From an uncultured Rikenella sp. (lineage in GTDB: Bacteria > Bacteroidota > Bacteroidia > Bacteroidales > Rikenellaceae), in NCBI RefSeq assembly GCF_947628055.1, contig NZ_CANQYJ010000002.1, forward strand, positions 1 to 47,004: a DNA stretch of 47,004 nucleotides. The letters are read 5' to 3'. Both the position numbers and the translations under genes were made by a program. Below, one piece after another: positions 40,171 to 47,004 of the stretch. The first letter of the stretch is position 1. The number at the start of each line of letters is the position of its first letter. Below the pieces are notes generated by a model, which was not told where the DNA came from, made no database searches, and was given only the letters and a program-made list of their open reading frames with translations.

Positions 40171-40473
40171 ATGACACAACAGGAATTGCAAATCACCACC
40201 ACCGCGACGGAGACCATCACCCACGCCAATGCCGAGCGGCACGGGCGAAAGTACATCTTCACGTATAAGCGGATGAACGGCGGCTCTCCCTCCGGCATCG
40301 ACCTCGCCGTTCACGCGCCGACTCCGGACGGTAACTTCGAGCAGCTCGGCGTCGGCCAGCTGGCCAATGGCCGCCTGCTGCTCAACCTGAAAGAGGAGAT
40401 CGGTGCCACGATCTACTGCGAGATCACCGCCGACATCCTCGCCATTATCGAACAAATCAAGCTGCAGGCATGA
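40171..40473 (+). CDS. Small tail-region protein, unknown
   Basis: 100 aa (MTQQELQITTTATETITHAN, then GRLLLNLKEEIGATIYCEIT). It overlaps the next gene by 4 nt (ATGA). Its location between tip and fibre genes suggests a tail accessory role; no family recognised. Confidence 0.5.
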   Translation: MTQQELQITTTATETITHANAERHGRKYIFTYKRMNGGSPSGIDLAVHAPTPDGNFEQLGVGQLANGRLLLNLKEEIGATIYCEITADILAIIEQIKLQA

Positions 40474-41153
40474 GTGCACAGGACTACACCAACGGCGCGA
40501 ACCTCGCCGAAGGGGTTCGCGTCTTCGACGACTTGAACCGGTTCGAGAGCTCCGGATTGGAGTGCCCGGTGCTCGTGGGCGATATGGGCGGCGGCATCGG
40601 TCAGGCCCGGCTGCGCGTCTTGCGCGATGTCTTCCGCGGGCTGATCGAGGCCGACAATGCCGGATTCCCCACCGGCGGGGCGGTTTTCATCGCCCTCCAG
40701 CCGCTGCGGGAACACATCGATGAGACCGAGATCCACATCACCCCGGAGGAGCGGACAGCATGGAACAAGAAAGCCGACGCCAGCGCCGTAGCGGGAGCCC
40801 TCGCAGAAACCCTGCAAGCGGCGAAAGAGTATGCCGACGAACAGGCCCGGAACCTCGCAGACAGCTTCGCCGCCGCGCTGGAAACCGCCGTGTCGGAACT
40901 CAAAGAGGAGATTCGCAACACCGTCGCCACGCTCATCGACAACGCCCCCGAAGCCCTCGACACCCTGCAGGAGCTTTCGGCCGCCCTCGGCGACAACCCG
41001 AACTTCGCCACCGAGATCGCTGCGGAGTTGGGTAAGCGTGTAACGAAAGAGGCGCTGGCCGAAGAGCTCGCCAAGTATGTTCCGAAGAGCGGCGACACCA
41101 CCATCGCCGGTACGCTCACCGCCACCGACTTCCGCATCCCTGAATCCGAATAA
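40470..41153 (+). CDS. Tail fibre-like protein
   Basis: 227 aa. It contains HITPEERTAWNKKADASAVA, a segment common in tail fibre proteins, a helical coiled coil (ALAETLQAAKEYADEQARNL), the repeat-like EALDTLQELSAALGDNPNFA, and a beta end (SGDTTIAGTLTATDFRIPES). Probably a trimeric fibre stalk. It precedes the adhesin gene by 5 nt. Confidence 0.7.
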   Translation: MSAQDYTNGANLAEGVRVFDDLNRFESSGLECPVLVGDMGGGIGQARLRVLRDVFRGLIEADNAGFPTGGAVFIALQPLREHIDETEIHITPEERTAWNKKADASAVAGALAETLQAAKEYADEQARNLADSFAAALETAVSELKEEIRNTVATLIDNAPEALDTLQELSAALGDNPNFATEIAAELGKRVTKEALAEELAKYVPKSGDTTIAGTLTATDFRIPESE

Positions 41154-41158
41154 CGACT

Positions 41159-42583
41159 ATGGCCATCACCCTGCGACAGATCATCGCCCGCAACGGCGGT
41201 ACTACCGGCAGCTTTCGCGATCAGACCGAGAACTGCCGGAACCCCGACTACTTCGCCGATCGCGACATCCGCTCGATGGCCGCGTGGGAGGGGTACCGCT
41301 ACCTGCTGCGCACCGACACCGAGAGCGAGACGAAGACCCGATACTCCGGCTGGGTCTGCGACACCCCGGCCGTAAACGGCCGCAAGACTCGCGTCCGGTA
41401 TACCGACTCCCGGAGCCGGACGCGGGCCGTGTGGTCGGACGGCACCACCGACGCGTGGGGCGAGTGGTCGGCATGGCAGCAGACTGCCGCCAAGACCGAA
41501 GAGGCGTTCGACGGGACGAGCTGCCCCTACCGCACCGACACCGAATCGCAGTCCGAGTCCAAGACCGAGTACAGCGGTTGGACGTGCGACACCCCGGCTG
41601 TGAACGGACGTATGACGCGACATTGCTACACCTACGTCCGATACCGCTATCGCGATATTTATAGCAACGGTACTGCCGGCGCGTGGGGCGACTGGGGCGG
41701 ATGGACACAGACTGCCGACACCGTCGAGGAGTCGTACGATGGCACGAGCTGTCCCTACCAAACCGGCACCGGCTCGCGTCACGTCTACGGCACATGGGCC
41801 TATACACTTCCCACCGGCACCGGCGCACAGGGGAGCCGCACCCGATCGCACAACCTCGTCACGTGGCCGATCTACAGCAACGGCGCAACCGGAGCGGAAA
41901 GTTCCACCGCCCAGCCGAACGAGACCGAAACGGTTACCTCCACCCGCGAAAGCCGGGGGAGCGGTTATTCCTGTTCCGGCACCTACAAGCAGAACTACAC
42001 GACCTACCGGAATGTCTTCAAGTTCAGCGACACGACGCAGTACTCCGCCAACTACAATGTGAACAGCGGCTCGGCGACGCAGGTAGACGGCTATTGCGGC
42101 TATACGGCTACGAAGTACTACATCTGCGGGGTGGGCGGAAACACTTTTGCCCAATGCCCGGACTACTACTACTTCGGGATCGGCCTCTCCGCCAGCTGGC
42201 CGGGGATGAGATTCGAAGTTCCGAACAATGCCAAGGGGTGTCAGTGTCTGTGCTTCTACAAAACCACCGATACCTCCGCGCGGGTCAAGATTCAGAGCGC
42301 TCGGCTGGTGAACGTCTCCTCGCCGTTCTATGTGTCCGTGCGTGAGAGCTTTTATACTCCGCAAGAATATGTGACGATCGAGTGGAACCCGTATTACAAC
42401 TCCAATGGCCCCGGTTCGACGGCATTCGGTCAGTCGTCGCTGAACTACGCCTATTTCACGCTGGAGGTGACGTTGGTAACCGGCAAGAAATTCAACATCG
42501 AAGGCATCATCACCCGTAACGACTACCAAGCGGGCGTCACGCCGTGGCAGACGCCCCCGCGCAACAAGAATACGCAATATTAA
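41159..42583 (+). CDS. Cysteine-rich repeat protein, probable receptor-binding adhesin
   Basis: 474 aa. Residues about 60-220 hold just over two copies of a 76-residue repeat: YSGWxCDTPAVNGR, an Arg/Tyr-rich strand, AWGxWxxW, then DGTSCPY. The paired cysteines and spaced tryptophans recall thrombospondin-type modules, though that relation is not established. The C-terminal 220 residues are Tyr- and Gly-rich beta structure (YNVNSGSATQVDGYCGYTAT, ending PPRNKNTQY) and are the likely receptor-binding end. It is the last tail gene, where host-range proteins usually lie. Confidence 0.65.
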   Translation: MAITLRQIIARNGGTTGSFRDQTENCRNPDYFADRDIRSMAAWEGYRYLLRTDTESETKTRYSGWVCDTPAVNGRKTRVRYTDSRSRTRAVWSDGTTDAWGEWSAWQQTAAKTEEAFDGTSCPYRTDTESQSESKTEYSGWTCDTPAVNGRMTRHCYTYVRYRYRDIYSNGTAGAWGDWGGWTQTADTVEESYDGTSCPYQTGTGSRHVYGTWAYTLPTGTGAQGSRTRSHNLVTWPIYSNGATGAESSTAQPNETETVTSTRESRGSGYSCSGTYKQNYTTYRNVFKFSDTTQYSANYNVNSGSATQVDGYCGYTATKYYICGVGGNTFAQCPDYYYFGIGLSASWPGMRFEVPNNAKGCQCLCFYKTTDTSARVKIQSARLVNVSSPFYVSVRESFYTPQEYVTIEWNPYYNSNGPGSTAFGQSSLNYAYFTLEVTLVTGKKFNIEGIITRNDYQAGVTPWQTPPRNKNTQY

Positions 42584-42592
42584 GAGTGAATT

Positions 42593-42985
42593 ATGACCGA
42601 ATGGCTGACCCATATTAGCAACCTGCTGAGTGTCCTCTCCGCCGCCGGCCTGCTGGGCGGAGGCGTCTGGATGTACCGGCGCGAAAACCGCCGTATCAAA
42701 CAGGCCGAGGCCGCCAAAGCCGAAGCCGATCTGAACACGCTGGCGGCCCACGAGTGGAAAGAGATCGCCGAGCACCGCGAACAAAAGCTCGTCGCTGCCC
42801 ACGCCCGCAACAACGAACAGACGGAGCGAATCACCGCCCTGTTCGACACCATCGGCCAGTGGCGCGACCGATGCGACGAGAAGGACACCCGCATCCACGA
42901 GCTGGAGTTGAAGTTGATGTCCGTCGAGATCCGCCTCTGCAACCGCCGCGGCTGTGCCGACCGGGAACCGCAGTCGGGGTTCTGA
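42593..42985 (+). CDS. Membrane protein with coiled coil, possible holin or lysis accessory
   Basis: 130 aa. One N-terminal membrane segment (SNLLSVLSAAGLLGGGVWMY) and a long charged helix (RIKQAEAAKAEADLNTLAAH) ending with a Cys pair (CNRRGCAD). Single-span proteins with cytoplasmic coiled coils in this position are seen near endolysins in Bacteroidales phages. A holin function is not proven by sequence. Confidence 0.5.
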   Translation: MTEWLTHISNLLSVLSAAGLLGGGVWMYRRENRRIKQAEAAKAEADLNTLAAHEWKEIAEHREQKLVAAHARNNEQTERITALFDTIGQWRDRCDEKDTRIHELELKLMSVEIRLCNRRGCADREPQSGF

Positions 42986-43091
42986 GGCTATGCAAAGAAA
43001 CCGCGCGATGCCTTTACCTGTCGCTGGGATATGCAAAGAAAATCGTGTTTTTTTGAATAAGTAGTAACTGAGATTGAAAACAGATTTTAAC

Positions 43092-43505
43092 ATGACCTAT
43101 TTTACCATCGAGGAACTCTGCGCGTCGGAAACCGCCCGTCGGCGCGGCATTGAAAACCGGCCCTCGGCAGCGATCGCCGGCAAGCTACAAACCCTCATCG
43201 AGCAACTCTTAGACCCGATCCGGGCCGTGTGGGGCGGCCCGATTGCCGTCAACAGCGGCTACCGCAGCCCGAAACTGAACGCGGCGGTCGGAGGCGTATC
43301 GACCTCCCAACACTTGAAAGGCGAGGCCGCGGATATCACGGCGGGAACGCCGGCCGACAACAAACGACTCTTCGATAAGATCATTGAAATGCAGACCGCC
43401 GGCCAAATCGCCTTCGATCAGCTAATCGACGAGTCCGACTACAAGTGGATCCACATATCCTACCGCGCAGGAGCAAACAGAAACCAAACGTTACACCTCA
43501 AATGA
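43092..43505 (+). CDS. Endolysin, peptidase M15 (zinc D-Ala-D-Ala/L,D-endopeptidase type)
   Basis: 137 aa from ATG 43092; six further upstream codons are open but are not part of the family. The zinc ligands are visible as His74 and Asp81 in SQHLKGEAADI and His121 in KWIHISYR, with the substrate-side SGYRSPKLNAAVGG. It would cleave peptide cross-links in peptidoglycan at the end of the lytic cycle. Overlaps the spanin-like gene by 4 nt. Confidence 0.85.
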   Translation: MTYFTIEELCASETARRRGIENRPSAAIAGKLQTLIEQLLDPIRAVWGGPIAVNSGYRSPKLNAAVGGVSTSQHLKGEAADITAGTPADNKRLFDKIIEMQTAGQIAFDQLIDESDYKWIHISYRAGANRNQTLHLK

Positions 43506-44014
43506 AACGGATACCTATTTATAGTATAGTCGCGGTCGGCCTGCTATTGACCGGCTGCTCGACCTCGAAGAAGGTGCACGACACGTTGTATACGACAGCT
43601 GCCGTAGCCGAGCAAACCGACCTGCACACGGAATCCCGCCAAACGACCGAGATGACCGCCCGCACCGAGACCGAAACCTCCACCTCCGAAACCGAGGACA
43701 CCCGCCGCATCGAACTGGAGTTTGACACGACCCGGCCCATCGATTCCGCCACCGGCCGTCCGCCGCTCAAGCGCGTTATCGTCGTCGATCGCCGCCGGAA
43801 CCGGGAAACCGACATCCACCGGCAGACAGCAGACACGCTCAAACAACAGACCGAGGCAGTCATTCAAGACAGCACCCGCCGCGAAACTCAAGCCGAGGCG
43901 ATCGTCGCCCGACAAACCGAAAAGAAAGCCCGCCCCAGTCATCTCCCGTGGCTGACCGTCGGCCTCGTCCTCCTCGCCCTCGGCTGGGCGGCGTGGAGAA
44001 AGTGGAAAAAATAA
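43502..44014 (+). CDS. Spanin-like lipoprotein with C-terminal membrane helix
   Basis: 170 aa. A lipoprotein signal ends in the lipobox LLTGC (Cys19), so the N-terminus would be anchored in the outer membrane. A periplasmic stretch very rich in Thr, Glu and Arg follows. A C-terminal helix (LTVGLVLLALGWAAW, about 149-163) with a WRKWKK end would sit in the inner membrane. Two anchors in one chain are the hallmark of unimolecular spanins. Translation is coupled to the endolysin. Confidence 0.65.
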   Translation: MKRIPIYSIVAVGLLLTGCSTSKKVHDTLYTTAAVAEQTDLHTESRQTTEMTARTETETSTSETEDTRRIELEFDTTRPIDSATGRPPLKRVIVVDRRRNRETDIHRQTADTLKQQTEAVIQDSTRRETQAEAIVARQTEKKARPSHLPWLTVGLVLLALGWAAWRKWKK

Positions 44015-44035
44015 GCAACTTTATTTCAATCTGTC

Positions 44036-44054
44036 AAGCGGCCCTCCGGGGTCG
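44036..44054 (+). terminator. Terminator of the lysis genes
   Basis: AAGCGGCCC TCC GGGGTCGCTT-type hairpin followed by a long T-run. The stem contains a small asymmetric bulge. Confidence 0.65.
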
Positions 44055-44087
44055 CTTTTTTTATGCAAAACCTTACTTTTTCTCATG

Positions 44088-44123
44088 AAAAGTTTGCATC
44101 TTGTAAACTTTTTACTACCTTTG
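44088..44123 (+). promoter_or_regulatory. Cargo promoter with operator palindrome
   Basis: TTTG (44093-44096), 19 nt, TACCTTTG (44116-44123), a perfect Bacteroidetes promoter. AAAAGTTT (44088-44095) and AAACTTTT (44105-44112) form a perfect inverted repeat with 9 nt between, overlapping the -33 box. It could be a site for the HTH protein encoded at 44555. Confidence 0.7.
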
Positions 44124-44165
44124 TAATGTCAAACCGCGGGTAACGCCGCTTAAAAACGAAACACA

Positions 44166-44501
44166 ATGAACAACAAAACGACCGCAATTCTCCGAATTGC
44201 ACAGAACAACCCGGACGGGTTCACGGTGGAGCTTGACACCTTGAAAAAAGTAACCAACGGCATCTCGGCCGCCTACGCAGAAACACAAAACTGCTTCGGT
44301 GTCGAAGGTCTCCAAAAAGTAATCCAACACGCAGAGACACACGACAGGATAGTGGGAGGGTGGTTTAACGACGAGGACGGGCAATTTTACTTCGACAGCG
44401 TAAAAATCTTCACCGACCGTGACGAGGCAATCAAGTTCGGAAGACGAAACAAGCAAATAGCCATCTTCGACATCGGAAACATCGAACTTATCAAATTGTA
44501 A
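44166..44501 (+). CDS. Small conserved-type cargo protein, unknown
   Basis: 111 aa (NPDGFTVELDTLKKVTNGIS, VIQHAETHDRIVGGWFNDED, then EAIKFGRRNKQIAIFDIGNI). Similar small proteins are common in Bacteroidales mobile DNA, without assigned function. Own promoter and strong terminator. Confidence 0.6.
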   Translation: MNNKTTAILRIAQNNPDGFTVELDTLKKVTNGISAAYAETQNCFGVEGLQKVIQHAETHDRIVGGWFNDEDGQFYFDSVKIFTDRDEAIKFGRRNKQIAIFDIGNIELIKL

Positions 44502-44507
44502 AACGAG

Positions 44508-44534
44508 AGAGGGGGCAGCAACCCTGCCCCCTCT
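44508..44534 (+). terminator. Terminator after the 111-aa cargo gene
   Basis: Perfect 11-bp stem AGAGGGGGCAG/CTGCCCCCTCT with loop CAACC, followed by TATAAAT. No long T-run, but the stem is very strong. Confidence 0.75.
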
Positions 44535-44554
44535 TATAAATAAAAACATGGATC

Positions 44555-45034
44555 ATGAAAAAAATCGAGATATTACCCCTGTCCACCGAAGCCAAAAAAC
44601 GCCTGAGCACCTTTGCCGGACAATACCGCCGGATGGGACGCCTCTTCATTGAGATTGTTTCATTCGATGGCTCCCGGCTCATCGTCCGGGCCGAACAAAA
44701 AGAGCGGGTCGGGGAAAAGACTCTATCAAAAGCGGAGATCGAACAGCGTGTCCGGGCCATGTTCGAGGGAGAAATCCCCCCAGAATGGAAACTAACGGTT
44801 TCGGCAGTAAATTACGACCGGGCAGACATCGACGCAGTGGACGCAGAATGGGTAAGGGCTACGATGGAACGGCTCGGACTACGCGCCAAGCACATCGAAT
44901 CCCATACGGGTATATCCAAATCCACGCTCAGCATCTTGCTCAACGGCCACCGCCCCTTGACCCGCTGGCACAAGATCGCGTTTTACTACCTCTTCAAGCA
45001 CATTGAGTTCGGAGGGTTCGACCAAACGAAATAG
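44555..45034 (+). CDS. HTH-domain cargo regulator
   Basis: 159 aa. Residues about 95-155 look like an XRE-type HTH (MERLGLRAKHIESHTGISKS, then TLSILLNGHRPLTRWHKIAF). The N-terminal 90 residues are an unrecognised alpha/beta part (LIVRAEQKERVGEKTLSKAE). It may control the palindrome at 44088 or an element elsewhere. Confidence 0.6.
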   Translation: MKKIEILPLSTEAKKRLSTFAGQYRRMGRLFIEIVSFDGSRLIVRAEQKERVGEKTLSKAEIEQRVRAMFEGEIPPEWKLTVSAVNYDRADIDAVDAEWVRATMERLGLRAKHIESHTGISKSTLSILLNGHRPLTRWHKIAFYYLFKHIEFGGFDQTK

Positions 45035-45086
45035 GCCTTATCTCCCGCACGACCGCCCACCTTAGAACGGGCGATCAAAAACAAAA

Positions 45087-45135
45087 GGCGACTGGGATTC
45101 GGAATCCAAGTAGAGTAGCCCTCGTCGCCCTTATT
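45087..45135. terminator. Hairpin terminator between converging genes
   Basis: Outer stem GGCGAC/GTCGCC (45087-45092, 45124-45129) enclosing GGATTC/GAATCC. A-run on the left and TTATTT on the right suggest it works in both directions, ending 44555 and the leftward gene at 45174. Confidence 0.55.
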
Positions 45136-45173
45136 TATGCGCGTGAAAAGGGTAGAAGAAAGGATAATAGTTC

Positions 45174-45545
45174 TTACAATGGAAAAACTTTATCCAGCCA
45201 TTTATCCTTTTTATCCTTGTCATCCCAAATCACCCGTATTTCTAACTTTTCAGGGCAGATATCTTTAGTGAGGTAGAATTGCATCTGTATCAGATCTTGA
45301 GCATGACAATTGCAAGGGAATAGCTCCTCATCAATAATATCGACTCCCTGCAATTCTTGCAGTCTGATATTCTGTGCTTCTGCTTGTCCCTTATTTCGGA
45401 TCTTTAAAACGTACTTTCCCTTGCCGAGATCACGGCAGTTACAACGTAAAGACGCGGTTCTTCTTTTCTTGCGTTTCTGAAGTAAATTCCAAATTGGAAA
45501 AAGAAGACTCAAGATAGGAATGAGTATCGCAATTAACTCTTTCAT
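45174..45545 (-). CDS. Membrane-anchored cargo protein, unknown
   Basis: 123 aa with an N-terminal membrane helix (ELIAILIPILSLLFPIWNLL), a basic stop (QKRKKRR) and a cytosolic beta-like domain with four Cys (LRCNCRDLGKGKYVLKIRNK, ELFPCNCHAQDL). AT-rich relative to the phage structural genes. Located beside the integrase, where superinfection or conversion genes are common; function unknown. Confidence 0.6.
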   Translation of the reverse strand: MKELIAILIPILSLLFPIWNLLQKRKKRRTASLRCNCRDLGKGKYVLKIRNKGQAEAQNIRLQELQGVDIIDEELFPCNCHAQDLIQMQFYLTKDICPEKLEIRVIWDDKDKKDKWLDKVFPL

Positions 45546-45629
45546 TCGTTTTAAATATTATTGACACAACAAACATAATCGCGCGCTGCACAATAACAAT
45601 GAAAAAAGAAATATTTTTATCCTCCTGAA

Positions 45630-46844
45630 TTATAACCCCTTCAAAAAATCCGGGCGGAAGTTCGCCACTTTCTCTGAGCGTTCGCCGAAATGGCGGCGGA
45701 TGTAATGGATCGTAGATTCAAAATCCCGATGGCCGAGATGGTTTCGCACCTCCACGATCGACGCGCCCGACTCCAGCAATTTACCGGCTGCCGTGTGTTT
45801 CAGGGAGTAGAACTTGTAGCCCGACGGTAGGTGAAGCCGTTCCCGAAACTCCCGGAACCGACGGTTAAAGTAGTTCTTGCCCCACGGGATCGGCCCCGGC
45901 TCTCCATCGTTACCAAAAACGTAGTGCGAAGCAGCGTAGTCGGTAATTCTATGCTTTCGACACAGCTCTATCAATGCCTCCGGCATCGTGATGTTACGCG
46001 CTCCGGTCTTGCCATTTGCTGCCCGAATGTGGACGGTCTGCGTAAAGAGATTGATGTCCTCCACTTTTAGTAGCCGAAGTTCGTTTCCCGGTCGGCAACA
46101 CAGGAAAAACTCGAACATGCAGGCCACAAAAAACTGTGGATCTTCCTTGGCCACCAAAGCCAGCAGCTTCTGCATGTCGCAATCGGCGATCGGCCGGGCG
46201 GCCATGTCCTGACGCTTCGGAGGTTTCGGAATGGTAGTAGTAGGTAGGCGGTCGATCAGTTTTCGGGACAAACAGTATTTGAAAAACTGGTTCAGATTCT
46301 GCTGGTACTTTTCGATCGACAGACGATCCAGCTGCCGTTCCTGAATCAGATAGGTAACGAAACGATTGATGACGTCGTCGTCGAGTTCATACACCCGTCG
46401 ATCGAGCAGGTCGTTTTTCTCCAGCCAAAGCACAAAGATTCGGAGCTTGGAAACATAGCTCTCCATCGACTTCTTGGATACTGCCAACCGTTTCTCTTCG
46501 ATGAATTTCGAGACATGTCGCCGGATATGCGAACCGTCTTGTCGCCGGGTGCCGAACATTCCAGCAATGGTATGATATTCGGTCTCGTCGGAGTAGATGA
46601 CCGCGTCGTCCGCCCACGGTCGCCAACCGGCCCGGAGCTTGAGTGTGTATTCTTTGATGATTTTGGCGGCCAGCTTGTTCTCTTCCTGCCTGTCTGCACA
46701 CGCTTTGAATCCCCGAACGATCCGGTATCGTTCCATACGATCCGTCCGTGGGTTATAAACCGAGTAGAGAACGCACAAGCGCCCCTTGAATGTGGAAGCT
46801 TTCGGAAGGATAACTTCCACCTTTCTGAAATTCCGAATTTTCAT
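45630..46844 (-). CDS. int: Tyrosine recombinase, prophage integrase
   Basis: 404 aa. An N-terminal arm-binding-like part (residues 1-105) and a SAM-like core-binding domain (about 108-205, SKKSMESYVSKLRIFVLWLE) precede the catalytic domain. Catalytic positions: Arg251 in CCRPGNELRLL, Lys279 in NGKTGARNI, His372 in HLGHRD and nucleophile Tyr381 in TIHYIRR. The usual HxxR motif reads YSLK at 346-349, a variant common in Bacteroidetes integrases. It would integrate and excise the prophage at the nearby attachment site. Transcribed away from the right boundary. Confidence 0.9.
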   Translation of the reverse strand: MKIRNFRKVEVILPKASTFKGRLCVLYSVYNPRTDRMERYRIVRGFKACADRQEENKLAAKIIKEYTLKLRAGWRPWADDAVIYSDETEYHTIAGMFGTRRQDGSHIRRHVSKFIEEKRLAVSKKSMESYVSKLRIFVLWLEKNDLLDRRVYELDDDVINRFVTYLIQERQLDRLSIEKYQQNLNQFFKYCLSRKLIDRLPTTTIPKPPKRQDMAARPIADCDMQKLLALVAKEDPQFFVACMFEFFLCCRPGNELRLLKVEDINLFTQTVHIRAANGKTGARNITMPEALIELCRKHRITDYAASHYVFGNDGEPGPIPWGKNYFNRRFREFRERLHLPSGYKFYSLKHTAAGKLLESGASIVEVRNHLGHRDFESTIHYIRRHFGERSEKVANFRPDFLKGL

Positions 46845-46860
46845 AAGGCATCTGTGTTTG

Positions 46861-46887
46861 AAGTATCCCCATACTCAAGAATACAGA
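46861..46887 (+). repeat. Right copy of the 27-bp direct repeat, upstream of the integrase
   Basis: Matches 7144-7170 at 24 of 27 positions. Begins 17 bp upstream of the integrase start codon. The inverted repeat is one base worse here (AAGTAT CCCC ATACTC). Confidence 0.6.
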
Positions 46888-46989
46888 AGCCCTCAGAAGC
46901 GGTTAATCGGCCACTCTACAAAAGTGCATCAAATTAACCACGGAATGATTTTTGTAAATTACCGTAAATCAACGATTTGCAGCAATTCG

Positions 46990-47004
46990 TGGAGCTGGAG
47001 GGAA
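46990..47004 (-). ncRNA. ssrA: 3' end of tmRNA (ssrA), cut by the window edge
   Basis: On the minus strand the bases read TTCCCTCCAGCTCCA: end of a T-loop (TT), five bases of T-stem (CCCTC), the acceptor strand CAGCTCC and discriminator A. The CAGCTCC acceptor strand is characteristic of tmRNA, whose 5' end is usually GGGGCTG or GGAGCTG. No CCA is encoded. ssrA is a frequent integration site, and the integrase gene is 145 bp away, so this is probably attR. Only 15 bases are visible, so a tRNA is not fully excluded. Confidence 0.55.

Noticed and set aside
42990..43064. 24-codon open frame between the coiled-coil protein and the endolysin
   Set aside because: Contains a direct repeat (ATGCAAAGAAA twice) and no protein-like pattern; too short to support.
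40601..43093. 830-codon open frame on the minus strand across the fibre and adhesin genes
   Set aside because: Shadow created by GC-rich codon use; Val/Gly/Arg-rich with no recognisable motifs, and the plus-strand genes are well supported.

Overview
The window is a chromosome segment of a GC-rich member of the Bacteroidales, probably Alistipes or a relative in the Rikenellaceae, carrying an integrated temperate siphophage of about 40 kb. The host assignment rests on Bacteroidetes-type promoters (TTTG, 19 nt, TAnnTTTG), the near absence of Shine-Dalgarno sequences, the Bacteroidetes-style integrase and DUF6712 neck protein, and the glycogen synthase/phosphorylase gene at the left. The genus is an inference.

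Layout. 1-6304 is host DNA, all on the minus strand: a GH20 hexosaminidase lipoprotein (cut by the window edge), rbfA, a fused GT3 glycogen synthase / alpha-glucan phosphorylase, and a YraN-family nuclease-like protein. 6340-9697 is the immunity and early region: an XRE repressor facing a rightward early operon across an array of spaced operator-like sites, then a tightly overlapping run of small genes including a SAM methyltransferase, a radical SAM protein and a P22-type antirepressor. 9700-11130 holds three tandem copies of a cassette (promoter, structured leader RNA, small ORF, terminator). 11131-14640 is replication: DnaB-like helicase, VapE-type ATPase, and an AT-rich, iteron-bearing candidate origin. 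15261-26743 is the head, packaging and neck block (S49 protease/scaffold, capsid, tail-tube-like protein, terminase, Dam methylase, portal, adaptors). 26776-30049 is cargo: a DUF4160/DUF2442 module, a membrane protein, a fourth leader-RNA cassette and hicAB. 30170-43000 is the tail (tape measure, baseplate, tip, fibres, a cysteine-rich adhesin), interrupted by an ORF6N gene. 43092-44014 is lysis (M15 endolysin, spanin-like lipoprotein). 44088-46844 holds more cargo and a tyrosine integrase on the minus strand. The last 15 bases read, on the minus strand, as the 3' end of a tmRNA gene (ssrA), a common phage attachment site.

How it works together. The repressor and divergent early promoter form a lysis-lysogeny switch; the antirepressor probably acts on it. 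Structural genes are fired in blocks from a shared promoter motif that I see five times, GTCCTTTS-N18-TAnnNTTNG (the fifth motif base varies; one copy has C for the last T), always 16-25 nt upstream of a start codon. Cargo genes have their own vegetative promoters and terminators.

Most unusual. Four leader RNAs (9746-9893, 10065-10214, 10636-10790, 28461-28630) share one plan: a short sequence at the predicted 5' end, a terminator-like stem whose loop shows the complement of that sequence, and a third copy of the sequence overlapping the start codon of the downstream small gene. The sequence differs in every copy, but the three parts change together. This is strong internal covariation evidence for a C4-antisense-RNA-like switch controlling two unrelated small-protein families. 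I do not know a description of this in Bacteroidales phages. Also notable are an 11-T tract at which slippage would fuse two tail genes, a 19-bp perfect hairpin after the terminase gene, and a remnant of a cytosine methyltransferase gene.
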